Source: Gramella sp. AN32 (lineage in GTDB: Bacteria > Bacteroidota > Bacteroidia > Flavobacteriales > Flavobacteriaceae). Taken from it: 64,000 bases of DNA. Of this stretch, positions 53,757-63,300 are shown one piece after another. Made by a program: the position numbers and the translations under genes. The notes under the pieces were generated by a model. It was not told the DNA's origin and ran no database searches. It saw nothing but the letters and a program-made list of their open reading frames with translations. Location: NCBI RefSeq assembly GCF_023718305.1, contig NZ_QEYO01000007.1, positions 152,738 to 216,737 on the forward strand, in the 5' to 3' direction. Within the stretch, counting starts at the first letter, position 1; each line of letters begins with the position of its first letter.

Positions 53757-54041
53757 TTAAGAATTTTGCTTGTGCTGTACTCGATTCGAGTTCATTACAC
53801 CTTGAATTTCCTCTACATCATAGTAGATAATACCGCCTACTTTGGTATAGGGCAATGTACCATTGATACGAAGATTCTGCAATGTACCTGGACTGACTTG
53901 AAGCAGGTCCATTACCTCTGAAGATTTTAGATATTTCTTGAGTTTTCCAGTTGCTTGTTTAGATAGAAGATTCTTAATGTCATCGAGCAATTCCATTTTA
54001 AATTCTCGAAGGTCGTCGGTGGTAATAATATTTGCTGGCAT
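53757..54041 (-). CDS. Helix-turn-helix (excisionase/MerR-like) DNA-binding protein
   Basis: The 94-residue protein has a C-terminal winged-helix segment: YLKSSEVMDLLQVSPGTLQNLRINGTLPYTKVGGIIYY, the DNA-binding pattern of excisionase-family proteins of Bacteroidota elements. It starts the module with the initiator and DnaC-like genes (3-bp gap). It could control excision or replication. Repeated CCCAAGTT-type sites lie just upstream. Confidence 0.8.
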   Translation of the reverse strand: MPANIITTDDLREFKMELLDDIKNLLSKQATGKLKKYLKSSEVMDLLQVSPGTLQNLRINGTLPYTKVGGIIYYDVEEIQGVMNSNRVQHKQNS

Positions 54042-54130
54042 AATAGAACGGTTTTAAAGAAAGGGGTTATCGTATCGATTCCAACTAATTTGATAGCCCC
54101 TGACCTGATTTGACTTTCGTTCTACAAATT

Positions 54131-54302
54131 TGGGATGGTTTATTGGATTTTAATCCCAAGTTGCACCCAAGTTGGGAGTTTTATTTGCTCATTTTCAATG
54201 GTTTAAATTAGTTTGATTTAGAGATGTCTCATTAAATCATCTATACCAAATGATGATAACTAAAATTAATTTTATTTTTTCCCAAGTAAGACCCAACTTG
54301 GG
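54131..54302. promoter_or_regulatory. Two-copy bipartite operator-like repeat
   Basis: CCCAAGTT at 54155 followed by the palindrome CCCAA-G-TTGGG at 54166-54176, and CCCAAGT at 54281 followed by CCCAA-C-TTGGG at 54292-54302, form the same 22-bp bipartite site twice, 126 bp apart. TGGGAT/ATCCCA (54131-54136, 54153-54158) adds an inverted pair. The gap lies between rteC and the HTH gene. Confidence 0.65.
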
Positions 54303-54332
54303 AAGGAATTTAACATTTAAACTGAAAATACA

Positions 54333-55220
54333 TTATCCGTCCGTTTCTTCCATTCGCCTCAAAAGTGTTGTTTTCAGTCTATCGATAAACTTGGTTTGGT
54401 CGATTTTCCGCTCTCTTATTTCGAGAAAAGTTCTATATACATTGCCAAGTTTAAGTTCAAAAATGTCTTCACAAGCTGAAGCCATCTCTTTAATACCAGC
54501 CGTCCCACTTTTTATTGCACCCGATGCTTGTAAGGCATAAATTAATTCAATCAGGTCAGTTTTTGAAGCTGTCCAGCCAAGGCGCTCACCATTGGCTAAA
54601 GTGTTTAATTTATTGGAAATACCGTAGGACTGATCTCTTAAATAACTTAATTCCTGAACGTAGTGATTTATCAAGAGGTCATAGGCCATAATTTTAGCAA
54701 TTGCGTTATCGTGACTCGTAGAAAATTCAGCATCAGTATAGAAATGGGAAGTATCTGAAACCAGACTGATTTTATCTTTACCTCTAATAAAGTAAAATTC
54801 ATCTAAAACCGAAGATTTTTCCCTGTAATATTTAATAAAGTCGATATTACGGCGGTTACTTTCTTGAAGCTTTTTAATTTCTTCATCTATAAAAATCTGT
54901 TGAGATTGGATGGTTCCAGCTGGTCTATTAATCAAAAAATTGTACAGTTTAGCGTAGAATTTCAATCTACTATAAACATAGGGCTTGTGTTTTTTAAAGA
55001 ATCTTATTTCGCTTTCTTTATTAGTGAAATCATTATCTCTAATACATAACCGTAGTTTTTGTAAATATTTTCTTGATATTGTAATTCCTTTTTCAACAAT
55101 ATTGAAATCATTGAGGTTGGATTCCTCTACATCTAATATCTCATTCTTGTAATCATCTATTATCTTAAGTAAATGTTTTTCCAAATCATAGGTTTTATTA
55201 CTATATCTAAAAACCCACAT
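54333..55220 (-). CDS. rteC: RteC-type regulator of ICE excision/transfer
   Basis: The 295-residue protein matches RteC, the transcriptional activator of CTnDOT excision. It has YSRLKFYAKLYNFLINRPAG near residue 80 and a C-terminal winged-helix half with WTASKTDLIELIYALQASGAI and IFELKLGNVYRTFLEIRERK. In CTnDOT it responds to a tetracycline-controlled cascade; no tetQ, rteA or rteB is nearby, so the input signal here is unknown. Confidence 0.85.
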   Translation of the reverse strand: MWVFRYSNKTYDLEKHLLKIIDDYKNEILDVEESNLNDFNIVEKGITISRKYLQKLRLCIRDNDFTNKESEIRFFKKHKPYVYSRLKFYAKLYNFLINRPAGTIQSQQIFIDEEIKKLQESNRRNIDFIKYYREKSSVLDEFYFIRGKDKISLVSDTSHFYTDAEFSTSHDNAIAKIMAYDLLINHYVQELSYLRDQSYGISNKLNTLANGERLGWTASKTDLIELIYALQASGAIKSGTAGIKEMASACEDIFELKLGNVYRTFLEIRERKIDQTKFIDRLKTTLLRRMEETDG

Positions 55221-55266
55221 TGATAAAAATTCTAGTTTGGGTTCATAGATAATTTTTTATTGTATT

Positions 55267-55572
55267 TCAAGCTTTTAAATGAACCCACCTTTTAGCTTGT
55301 GCTTTTTCTATTACCTCAAAGAATTTAATTTCGGATCTATAAAATTTCCTTGCTATTATCCGCATATTTTCTATGGATTCATCGCGACAAACAATTGCTA
55401 TCTTTTTAATATTTTCTTTAAATTTTAAACCGATTTCCTGCAATAGTTCATCTCCTACAAATTCATTTACTTCCAGATATATTTTAATATCTCCACGTAC
55501 TTCAATCTTTGATTTTAAAAAGAATAGTGCTTCTTTACAATCTTGAAAATTAAGATTCTCTTTTACAATCAT
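55267..55572 (-). CDS. SpoIIAA-like domain protein
   Basis: The 101-residue protein shows IKIYLEVNEFVGDELLQEIGLKFKEN and IAIVCRDESIENMRIIARKFY, ending in RW-V, which is the pattern of the small SpoIIAA-like (STAS-fold) family. A regulatory or lipid-binding role is possible. It stands alone before rteC. Confidence 0.65.
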   Translation of the reverse strand: MIVKENLNFQDCKEALFFLKSKIEVRGDIKIYLEVNEFVGDELLQEIGLKFKENIKKIAIVCRDESIENMRIIARKFYRSEIKFFEVIEKAQAKRWVHLKA

Positions 55573-55713
55573 ATAGACAGTGTATTATCTGAATAAAGTA
55601 ATATTAAAACTGGCTCAAGTTTAAAAGTTCATTATTTTTTGGTTGTCCATTGGCCACACCTAACGGTATAGGGTAGGGTTTGGTTCCGTTGAAATGCGTT
55701 TAATTATCATTTT

Positions 55714-55731
55714 CAGTAATAATTATTACTG
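55714..55731. promoter_or_regulatory. Perfect 18-bp palindrome
   Basis: CAGTAATAATTATTACTG is a full palindrome in the 267-bp gap upstream of the SpoIIAA-like gene and downstream of the metal cluster. It could be a dimer-bound operator. Nothing else was recognised in that gap. Confidence 0.5.
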
Positions 55732-55839
55732 TTGATTTATTCAAAATCACAACTGAAAATTATTTCTAAACTGTAATTTGTGCCTGCTAAGCTATTTCAA
55801 TTGGGCGTAGAAATTCACCTACCATTGCAGGACTTAAAA

Positions 55840-56472
55840 TTATAAGGTATACTGACCTTTCAGTCTTAAATTAACCGTAACGTCCTCATTACCGGTATTT
55901 CTAAAAAACCACCCGTGTTTTCCTTCATATGGGGCCAAAAAAGTACCCACCATATTGTTGGAATTGGCAATTGTATAGCTTTCGAAATAAACTTCCTTTA
56001 CTTCTTTTTCTTGTTTTACCTCACCGTGAAAATCGAAATAGAGAACCTCACCATTAGCGGTAGTCCATTCATATTTCATTTTCCCGTATTTGAGCATATC
56101 TATTTTAAATTCAATTCCTTTTCCTGCTGGGACAACCACTTTGGTTTCATCTTCACGTAAATTTAATTGTGTAGGTGGGGGAGGGTTATCGGCCTCTATG
56201 GGTCTGGCCACATCAGGTCCTGAACCTGCCTTTTCAAGTTTGATTATTGCAGTAGAAGGATTGGATGCCATAATTCCCAAACTAGATGTGCCGGCTTCTT
56301 CGGGAACGTAAAGTTTGCTAAATCCCAATAATTTTCCCGCACCTGTGGGATCCCTTCCGTATTCCGCTGGCAAAACAGCTATAACCAATAATAACGCACC
56401 GACGATTAGTGAAATGACGGTAGCTTTTATAATTTTACTTTTTTCCAATACTGGATGTTTCATTTCTGACAT
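55840..56472 (-). CDS. Membrane-anchored protein of the metal-efflux cluster
   Basis: The 210-residue protein has one N-terminal membrane helix (residues ~14-34) and a periplasmic beta-rich domain (VVVPAGKGIEFKIDMLKYGKMKYEWTT, TFLAPYEGKHGWFFRNTG). Proteins of this type, annotated transmembrane anchor proteins, occur beside RND and HupE metal genes. No enzymatic motif is seen. It is the last gene of the minus-strand cluster, 12 bp after hupE. Confidence 0.62.
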   Translation of the reverse strand: MSEMKHPVLEKSKIIKATVISLIVGALLLVIAVLPAEYGRDPTGAGKLLGFSKLYVPEEAGTSSLGIMASNPSTAIIKLEKAGSGPDVARPIEADNPPPPTQLNLREDETKVVVPAGKGIEFKIDMLKYGKMKYEWTTANGEVLYFDFHGEVKQEKEVKEVYFESYTIANSNNMVGTFLAPYEGKHGWFFRNTGNEDVTVNLRLKGQYTL

Positions 56473-56484
56473 AGTTGATTTTTT

Positions 56485-57174
56485 TTAAGATGTAAAGTAG
56501 CCTGTTAATTGAAAGCCGAGCAATAAAAACCCGGCTGCCATTAAAGCTGTATTGGTAATTGTTGAAAATTTCATAAAACTGGGTTGTCTTCTCCAAACCG
56601 TTATAAGTATCAATACGACCGCTAAAGCAATAAATTGTCCTATTTCTACACCAATATTGAAGCCTATGAGGTTGGTAAACAATCCTTCTCTATCAAATTT
56701 GAATTCTTGCAATTTACTTGCGAGCCCAAAACCGTGGAATAATCCAAATATCAAAACAGCTGCCTTGGTATTAGGTTGTTTGCCGAAGAACCGTTTAAAA
56801 CCGCCTAAATTATCAAACCCTTTATATACAATGGATAACGCGATAATCGCATCGATTAAGTATGCATTAATATTGATGTCGGCTAATACACCTAATAATA
56901 AAGTGGTACTATGACCAATTGTAAAAAAACTAACATATAAGAGCACTTCTTTCGGTTTATACAGAAAGAAAATAACACCGACCAAAAACAGTAGATGGTC
57001 ATAGCCTGTAATCATATGTTTAGCTCCTATATAAAGAAACGGTCCAAAGGCCACGCCGCTATTTCCCAATAGAAACGTTTGTGTGTTTTCATCTACTCCG
57101 TGCGCATATGCTATTGAACCAAATGCTCCGCATAGAAAAAGAAAGAGAAAGGCATATATTTTTTTAATTTTCAT
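56485..57174 (-). CDS. HupE/UreJ-family metal transporter-like protein
   Basis: The 229-residue membrane protein has a signal-type start and six to seven helices. The family histidines appear in YIGAKHMITGYDHLLFLVGV, FTIGHSTTLLLGV and FGLFHGFGLASKL. HupE/UreJ proteins move or bind nickel or cobalt. In this cluster it may handle another divalent metal. The ATG at 57174 is chosen over an upstream in-frame start at 57210. Confidence 0.82.
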   Translation of the reverse strand: MKIKKIYAFLFLFLCGAFGSIAYAHGVDENTQTFLLGNSGVAFGPFLYIGAKHMITGYDHLLFLVGVIFFLYKPKEVLLYVSFFTIGHSTTLLLGVLADININAYLIDAIIALSIVYKGFDNLGGFKRFFGKQPNTKAAVLIFGLFHGFGLASKLQEFKFDREGLFTNLIGFNIGVEIGQFIALAVVLILITVWRRQPSFMKFSTITNTALMAAGFLLLGFQLTGYFTS

Positions 57175-57187
57175 AATAAAATTGATT

Positions 57188-57218
57188 AAGTCCCATTGCA
57201 GATGGTGCAATGGGACTT
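57188..57218. terminator. 13-bp stem-loop upstream of hupE
   Basis: AAGTCCCATTGCA (57188-57200) pairs exactly with TGCAATGGGACTT (57206-57218) around five bases. A T-run is weak, so partial termination or mRNA processing is as likely as full termination. Confidence 0.5.
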
Positions 57219-57224
57219 TGATTA

Positions 57225-57425
57225 TTAATGGGCGTGCCCGTGTGACTTAACCTGCTCTAAACTATCCATTGTTTTTTTGCGGGCCATTTGAATGCTGTCT
57301 TGAGTTCTAACCATTTCTGCATTATTGTCCTTATTCACATTGGGACCAGTTTCTTCCTTCTTAGTTTCCTTACAGGATACTAATAGTGCCAAAACAACTA
57401 TGGTGGTAAAAAAAACTTTTTTCAT
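57225..57425 (-). CDS. Small histidine-tailed lipoprotein
   Basis: The 66-residue protein has a lipobox LLVSC, a charged helical middle and a C-terminal SHGHAH. The histidine tail could bind Cu, Zn or Ni at the membrane surface. It is embedded in the metal-efflux operon between the ferredoxin-like and hupE genes. No family is recognised. Confidence 0.6.
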   Translation of the reverse strand: MKKVFFTTIVVLALLVSCKETKKEETGPNVNKDNNAEMVRTQDSIQMARKKTMDSLEQVKSHGHAH

Positions 57426-57497
57426 AATTTATTTATTTTGAGATTTACTGCTTTTTAATTTTTGAGATACTCTTCCCATAATTGAATTAGATACAGT

Positions 57498-57755
57498 CTA
57501 ATTGGATTTTTTATTCAAAATATACCTTTTAAAGATCGTTCCTAAATCTTTTTCTGAAAACCATATATCGCTTGGATGAAGATGAAGCACAGGAGCCTGT
57601 TGGCATCTATTATTGCAATCCATTTTTTCAACTTCAATTTTATCTTTTAGGTTATATTTTTTTATATAGTATTCTAAGCGTTTTCCTTTTTTCTTTCGGC
57701 AGTTTGCACCGTTACACCTATAAATAACGGGCTTATTGTTTTTGTAATCTTCCAT
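57498..57755 (-). CDS. Thioredoxin-like [2Fe-2S] ferredoxin
   Basis: The 85-residue protein has CNGANC near residue 14 and MDCNNRCQQAPVLHLHP near residue 46, the C-x4-C and C-x3-C pattern of the thioredoxin-fold [2Fe-2S] ferredoxins. A redox partner is not evident; it lies 24 bp after the MFS gene in the metal cluster. Confidence 0.78.
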   Translation of the reverse strand: MEDYKNNKPVIYRCNGANCRKKKGKRLEYYIKKYNLKDKIEVEKMDCNNRCQQAPVLHLHPSDIWFSEKDLGTIFKRYILNKKSN

Positions 57756-57779
57756 AATACCAATGCTCTTAGTTGGGGC

Positions 57780-59048
57780 TTAACCTATTTTTCTCCAGTT
57801 TAAAAGTTTTGATCCTGCAACACTTTCCTTTGGCCTAAGAAACAGAAACACCATTAACAACAATGCTAGTGAAATGATGCCGCCATAGAGAAATTCTTTT
57901 TCGGGGAAATTGGTTCCCAAAAATCCGGCTATTGGATAAGCGATAGCCCACCACAAATGTGAAAATGCAAAATGCGAACCATATACTTTTCCCTGTTCAC
58001 TATCAGATATATTTTCTCCGATAAGCGTTTCCGAAGGAATTTCTGCAAGACTTTGTCCCAACCCTGCAAAGATCCAGAACACAAAGAGCAAAGAGAAATT
58101 CAAGTAATTTGCGGCACTAATTGCCAAGCCTAACACTAAGGCTCCCAATAGCAAGGAAACCTGCCTCGATTTGGATTTATCAATGGCTCCGGAAACGAAT
58201 GCGGCTACTGTTGCACCAATTCCGAAGGCGGCCATAATCAAACCATAATCACTATCGGTAAGGCTCAATCCCCCTTTGACAAGAACAATTGTATTTACTA
58301 AAATGAAAGCTCCGGCCATCGCCGACACCAATTCAATAAATAGCGCAAAACGTATGTATTTGTTTTGAAACAAAAGCTTTGCCCCTTTTGTAACATCTTG
58401 CCAAGTGGTAGGGTGTTTCTTCGAGACATCTTCCTTAGCTGCATTCAAGAAATCTTTTGGAAGGGTTAAAAGCAAAATGCCCGCGACAATAAATGTAGCT
58501 GCATCAACCAAAAATATTTCGCGAGCACCCAACCAAACTGCAAGGATACCTGCCAATCCTGGCCCTAAAACTCCCAATAACTGATACGTGGCAGCGGATA
58601 GACCAATAGCTTGCCGATATAATTTCTTGTCAACTATCTGTGGAATTATAGACCTATAAGTAGGACTAAAAAAAGCATTGAAAACATTCATAAGGAATAC
58701 CAAGACATAAATTTGCCATTCGGTGGTAATAAACGGTAGCAAGGCGACAAGTCCCATCCTAATAAAGTGGGTCGTGTACAGGATCTTTTTTCGGTCTATC
58801 CGGTCTGCTAGTACACCTGCAAAAGGTGAAAAGATGATAAAGGCGGTTACCCGCAATGTAAGTGCCGTAGCCAAAATTATAGCTGCCCTTCCTTCCCCAA
58901 ATTGATAGGCTAATAATGCCAATCCAACCCAAGTAAAGGCATCACCCAACAGGCTAATGGTCTGTGCGAGATACACTTTCGCAAACAACTTATTTTGCAG
59001 AGCCTGAAAGGGTTCTGTTAATCTGGATATTACCTTGTCAATTTTCAT
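57780..59048 (-). CDS. MFS transporter
   Basis: The 422-residue protein has about twelve membrane helices. The MFS signature between helices 2 and 3 (FAGVLADRIDRKKIL near residue 78) and a related loop in the second half (SGAIDKSKSRQ near residue 290) are present. The substrate is unknown; placement between the ferredoxin and RND adaptor genes suggests metal or drug export. Confidence 0.82.
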   Translation of the reverse strand: MKIDKVISRLTEPFQALQNKLFAKVYLAQTISLLGDAFTWVGLALLAYQFGEGRAAIILATALTLRVTAFIIFSPFAGVLADRIDRKKILYTTHFIRMGLVALLPFITTEWQIYVLVFLMNVFNAFFSPTYRSIIPQIVDKKLYRQAIGLSAATYQLLGVLGPGLAGILAVWLGAREIFLVDAATFIVAGILLLTLPKDFLNAAKEDVSKKHPTTWQDVTKGAKLLFQNKYIRFALFIELVSAMAGAFILVNTIVLVKGGLSLTDSDYGLIMAAFGIGATVAAFVSGAIDKSKSRQVSLLLGALVLGLAISAANYLNFSLLFVFWIFAGLGQSLAEIPSETLIGENISDSEQGKVYGSHFAFSHLWWAIAYPIAGFLGTNFPEKEFLYGGIISLALLLMVFLFLRPKESVAGSKLLNWRKIG

Positions 59049-59081
59049 CTTGGTATCACAAAATTATTTTTTAAATTAAAA

Positions 59082-60281
59082 CTATTCCTCTTCTTCAGAA
59101 TTTCGCAAAGCAGACAAGATGGAATAAGCGTTTTTTACCACTGGCTTAAAATTGTTAACATCAAAACTTTCGGCAAAAGTTATAGCTGTATAGCCTTCTT
59201 GTTCAATTCCTTTTTTAACCTGTTCCAATATAAATTTATAACCACCTTCAGTTTCTTCGGTTTGAAGGATTACAAAATCTTTTCCTTCGTATTGAACGAT
59301 AGCTTCAGAGGCAATTGCATTTTGCTTATTGGTACCGCTTTCTATCCAAGCTTTTACGTACATACCGGGCAAAAGGCCTTTCTCGTCCCCTTCATTTATA
59401 TGGGAATAAACCGGTGTCATACGGTCAATACCAGTGGCTTTTCCAATTAAGAAAACCTCGGCAGTGCGGTCAAAAGTATTGTCATTGGAAAGGGAAAACT
59501 TAACGGTTTGGCCCACTTCTATATTCCCTAAATCCTTTTCAAAAGCATTCAATGCCAAATGAACATCGTTTAAATTAACTAGTTCAAATAGAACATCCTG
59601 TGGCGATACATAATCACCAATATTTACATTGCTTGCCTTCACAAAACCTGTAATTGGAGCATAAAGGTTTGCAGTTCGCGATATATTGCCGTTTTGTACA
59701 GAATTCTTACTGATTCCCGCAAGCGCAAGTTGTTGTTCATATGCCTTAACCCGCCCTTGTGTTATTCTATAATCTGAAGAAACCTGTTGAAACGTTTTTG
59801 CAGAATTTATGTCTTCTTCCCGCAATTGTTTTTGGCGGTTATATTCTTCTTTAAGAAATTGGAGTTTGCTTAAACTTTCCAAATAATCCTGTTGGATTTG
59901 GATAAATTCAGGATTTTCAATTGTGGCCAAGACTTGGCCTTTTTTAATCTCTTCACCAGGTAGTCTCCCTGCAGTTTTTAAATAACCTCCTAAAGGTGCA
60001 GATACAGAAGCCATACTTTCAGGCTCTACATCAATGACTCCATTCAGTTTGATAATATTACTAAGATTTCTCATTTCAATCTCCCCGGTTTCAATTCCGG
60101 CAAGATTGTATTGGTCTTTGGTAAAAGTGATTTGTTTGGATCCGTTTGCAACTGGCTGTTCTTCTTTTATCGAAGTTTTTTCGGAAGATTCCATTTTTTC
60201 GGAATCCTTGTTGCCACAAGCCAATATGAATAGGCTAGATAAAATGAGCAGCGATATTTTTGTTCTAAATTGAATTTTCAT
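59082..60281 (-). CDS. RND efflux periplasmic adaptor (CusB/CzcB-like)
   Basis: The 399-residue lipoprotein (lipobox ILAC) has the membrane-fusion layout: a barrel-sandwich segment VSAPLGGYLKTAGRLPGEEIKKGQVLATIENPEF near residue 85, a helical hairpin (~120-190), LYAPITGFVKASNVNIGDYV near residue 215, and a beta barrel. It links the inner-membrane pump to the outer-membrane channel. It lies 30 bp after the pump gene. Confidence 0.88.
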   Translation of the reverse strand: MKIQFRTKISLLILSSLFILACGNKDSEKMESSEKTSIKEEQPVANGSKQITFTKDQYNLAGIETGEIEMRNLSNIIKLNGVIDVEPESMASVSAPLGGYLKTAGRLPGEEIKKGQVLATIENPEFIQIQQDYLESLSKLQFLKEEYNRQKQLREEDINSAKTFQQVSSDYRITQGRVKAYEQQLALAGISKNSVQNGNISRTANLYAPITGFVKASNVNIGDYVSPQDVLFELVNLNDVHLALNAFEKDLGNIEVGQTVKFSLSNDNTFDRTAEVFLIGKATGIDRMTPVYSHINEGDEKGLLPGMYVKAWIESGTNKQNAIASEAIVQYEGKDFVILQTEETEGGYKFILEQVKKGIEQEGYTAITFAESFDVNNFKPVVKNAYSILSALRNSEEEE

Positions 60282-60311
60282 TTTTATATATTTTAATGTG
60301 AAATCACTTTT

Positions 60312-63300
60312 TTACAAGCCCAATAAGGCTTCGATTACTATGATAGACTGGTTATATTGATAAAGTGTGTTTAAATAATCTGTTTGAATACTATTCGCCA
60401 AAGTGAGGTTTTGCAGGTATTGCGTGTAAGAAACATCTCCACTTTTAAAGCTCTTTTCTGAATTGTTAATAATAAGTTCCGCCTGTGGCAACGCTTCATT
60501 TTGATAGTAACTCAAAGTTCCCTGAAGTTTGTAATATTCTTGTAACAAATTTTGTAGTTCCCCTTGTAACTGGGTTTGGTTCAACTCAATTTGAGATTGG
60601 GCGATCTCCTCTTCAATTTTTGCTGCCTTGATCTTGGAACGATGCCCCCCAGGAAAAATGGGAATTGCAACCCCTACCTGAAAGGATGAAAATAAGTCAT
60701 CATCACTAAAATTTTGGTTTGCTAACCCGCTACTTTGAGCACCATTAAAGGTTTGGCTGTTATAACCGAACATAATATCAGGTAAAACTTTGTTCCTTTC
60801 CACATTTGTCTCCCGTTTTCTTACCTCTAATTGTTGTTTTAGATAGGCGTAAAACGGGCTTTGTTCTATAGATTGACTTTCAATATCGAAATTTATCTCA
60901 CTAGGGATTAATTCAGTGGATTTAACACTAATATTCTCCTTAGTGTTCAAGACTACTTGTAGTCGGTTTTGTGCGATTCTCAAATCGGCTTCGTTCTGTT
61001 GAAGCTTATTTTTTATTTGCATCGATTGAGCTGCTGAGGTTACGCTTTCCAATTTTGTGGATTCTCCTGTTTTATAACGCATCAAACTTGACTTATTCAG
61101 ATTGCCGTAAAGGCTATCTTGACGCTGTAATAATCGTTTATTTTCCATTAAAAACACAGTTCTTAAATAGGCAGCTTTTACATCGGCAATTAGTCTATTT
61201 TCTTCTATAATTTTCAGTTGCTCACTACTATTGACCTTAGCTTTCGCAAGCTTGAACTGACTGGTATAAACTGTAGGAAAATTGATTCGTTGCGTAACAC
61301 CATAAAGATTATCTTTTACCGCAGGCGTATTAAATTCGCCGCCTGAGTAGGAAAATTCTGTTTTAGGAATGCTTATCGCGCCATACTTTCCTGTTTCTTC
61401 AACATCTATTTCATATTGCGCAATCTTAATTCGGTTATTGTTTTTAAGTGCAAGTTCAATAGCCTCAGGTAATGTAAGTTCACGCTCCTGTATTTGGTTA
61501 ATTTCTTGTGCTTGAAGCTGCATTGCCGGAAAGAATAAGCCACCAATGACGATTAAAGTAGCTAATTTCTTTCTTCCGAAATTGAATTTAGCTTTTCTAT
61601 CAGTAAAATAAATGTACAGAACGGGTAGAACGATTAGCGTTAATGCAGTTGCCGTAATCAAGCCACCAATAACCACTGTAGCCAATGGCCTTTGTACTTC
61701 TGCACCGGATGAATTTGACAATGCCATAGGTAAAAACCCTAATGCTGCAACGGTAGCAGTCATTAGTACTGGTCTCAATCTCACGCGTGTTCCTTTAAGG
61801 ACACGTTCATAAATATCAGTTACACCTTCTGCATCTAGCCTGTTGAATTCTGCAACCAATACGATACCGTTTAAAACGGCCACACCAAATAATGCAATAA
61901 ATCCGATTCCAGCCGAAATACTGAATGGTAAATCTCTTATGATTAGTGCAAAGACACCTCCAATAGCAGATAACGGGATAGCCGTAAAAATGAGCAAACT
62001 TTGTTTTATTGAGCCAAAAGCAAAATAGAGCAAAATTAAAATCAGCAACAAGGCTACTGGTAAGGCGATCATCAATCGTTGATTGGCCTCTTGCAGGTTT
62101 TGAAATTGACCGCCATAGGTTACATAATAACCTGCTGGCATATCAACATTCGAAGCCATAATTTGTTTGATATCCTCAATGATACTTTGTACATCCCTAT
62201 CACGTACATTGAAGCCAACAATAATTCGACGTTTTGCATTATCTCGCTGAATTTGTACAGGTCCGGGTTCAAAGGAAACGCTTGCTACTTCACTTAGCGG
62301 AATTTGGCTTCCTTCCGGGGTGCTCACATATAAATTCTGTACATCGGTAATATCAGTTCGGTAATCTTTATCCAATCGAACCACTAGATCAAAACGGCGT
62401 TCTCCTTCATATACAAGTCCAGCCGAAGTACCCGCAAACGCAGTTTCAATAGCATTGTTTACATCCTCGATATTCATCCCATATTGAGAAATCTTATCAC
62501 GGTTCATTTGAATATTGATTTGTGGTAATCCAGTCACTTCCTCAACATACAAATCTGCAACTCCATCTACCGATTTTATTTTGCTCCCAACATTGCTGGC
62601 TAGATCTGAAAGAATATTAAGATCCTCGCCATAAATTTTGATTACAACATCTTGTTTTGCACCTGTCAAAAGTTCATTGAAACGCATTTGTATGGGCTGT
62701 TGAAAGCTAAAAGTAGCATTAGGGATTATTGACAGGGATTCTTTCATCTCTGCTGCCAGTTCTTCTCTTCCGCCAGCTTTTGTCCATTCCGATTTTGGAC
62801 TCAAAATAACCATCATATCTCCTGCTTCAATTGGCATAGGATCCGTTGGTATTTCTCCTGAACCGATTTTGTTCACTACTTGCAATACTTCATCTGGATA
62901 TTCTTTTAATAGTATAGTTTGCGCCTTCTGAGAAACATCAATCATTTGGTCGATGGAACTACCAACAGGAACTCGTGTCTCTACTGCAAAATCCCCTTCG
63001 TCCAACTGCGGAATAAACTCGCCCCCCATATTGGCAAATACAACTAGTGTAATAACAAATAACCCTATTGCCAATCCAATTACCAAAAGTTTTGCGTGAA
63101 GCGCAGCTTTTATAATAGGATTATAAATGCGCTGAAAGAAATCCATCATTTTATCAGAAAAATTTCTTTTATGTTCCGTCTTTCGACCGAGTACCAGAGC
63201 AGACATCATAGGAACATAGGTAAGCGATAAAATTAATGCGCCCAGAATAGCGAACATTACCGTTTGCGCCATGGGGTGAAACATTTTCCCAGCTACCCCA

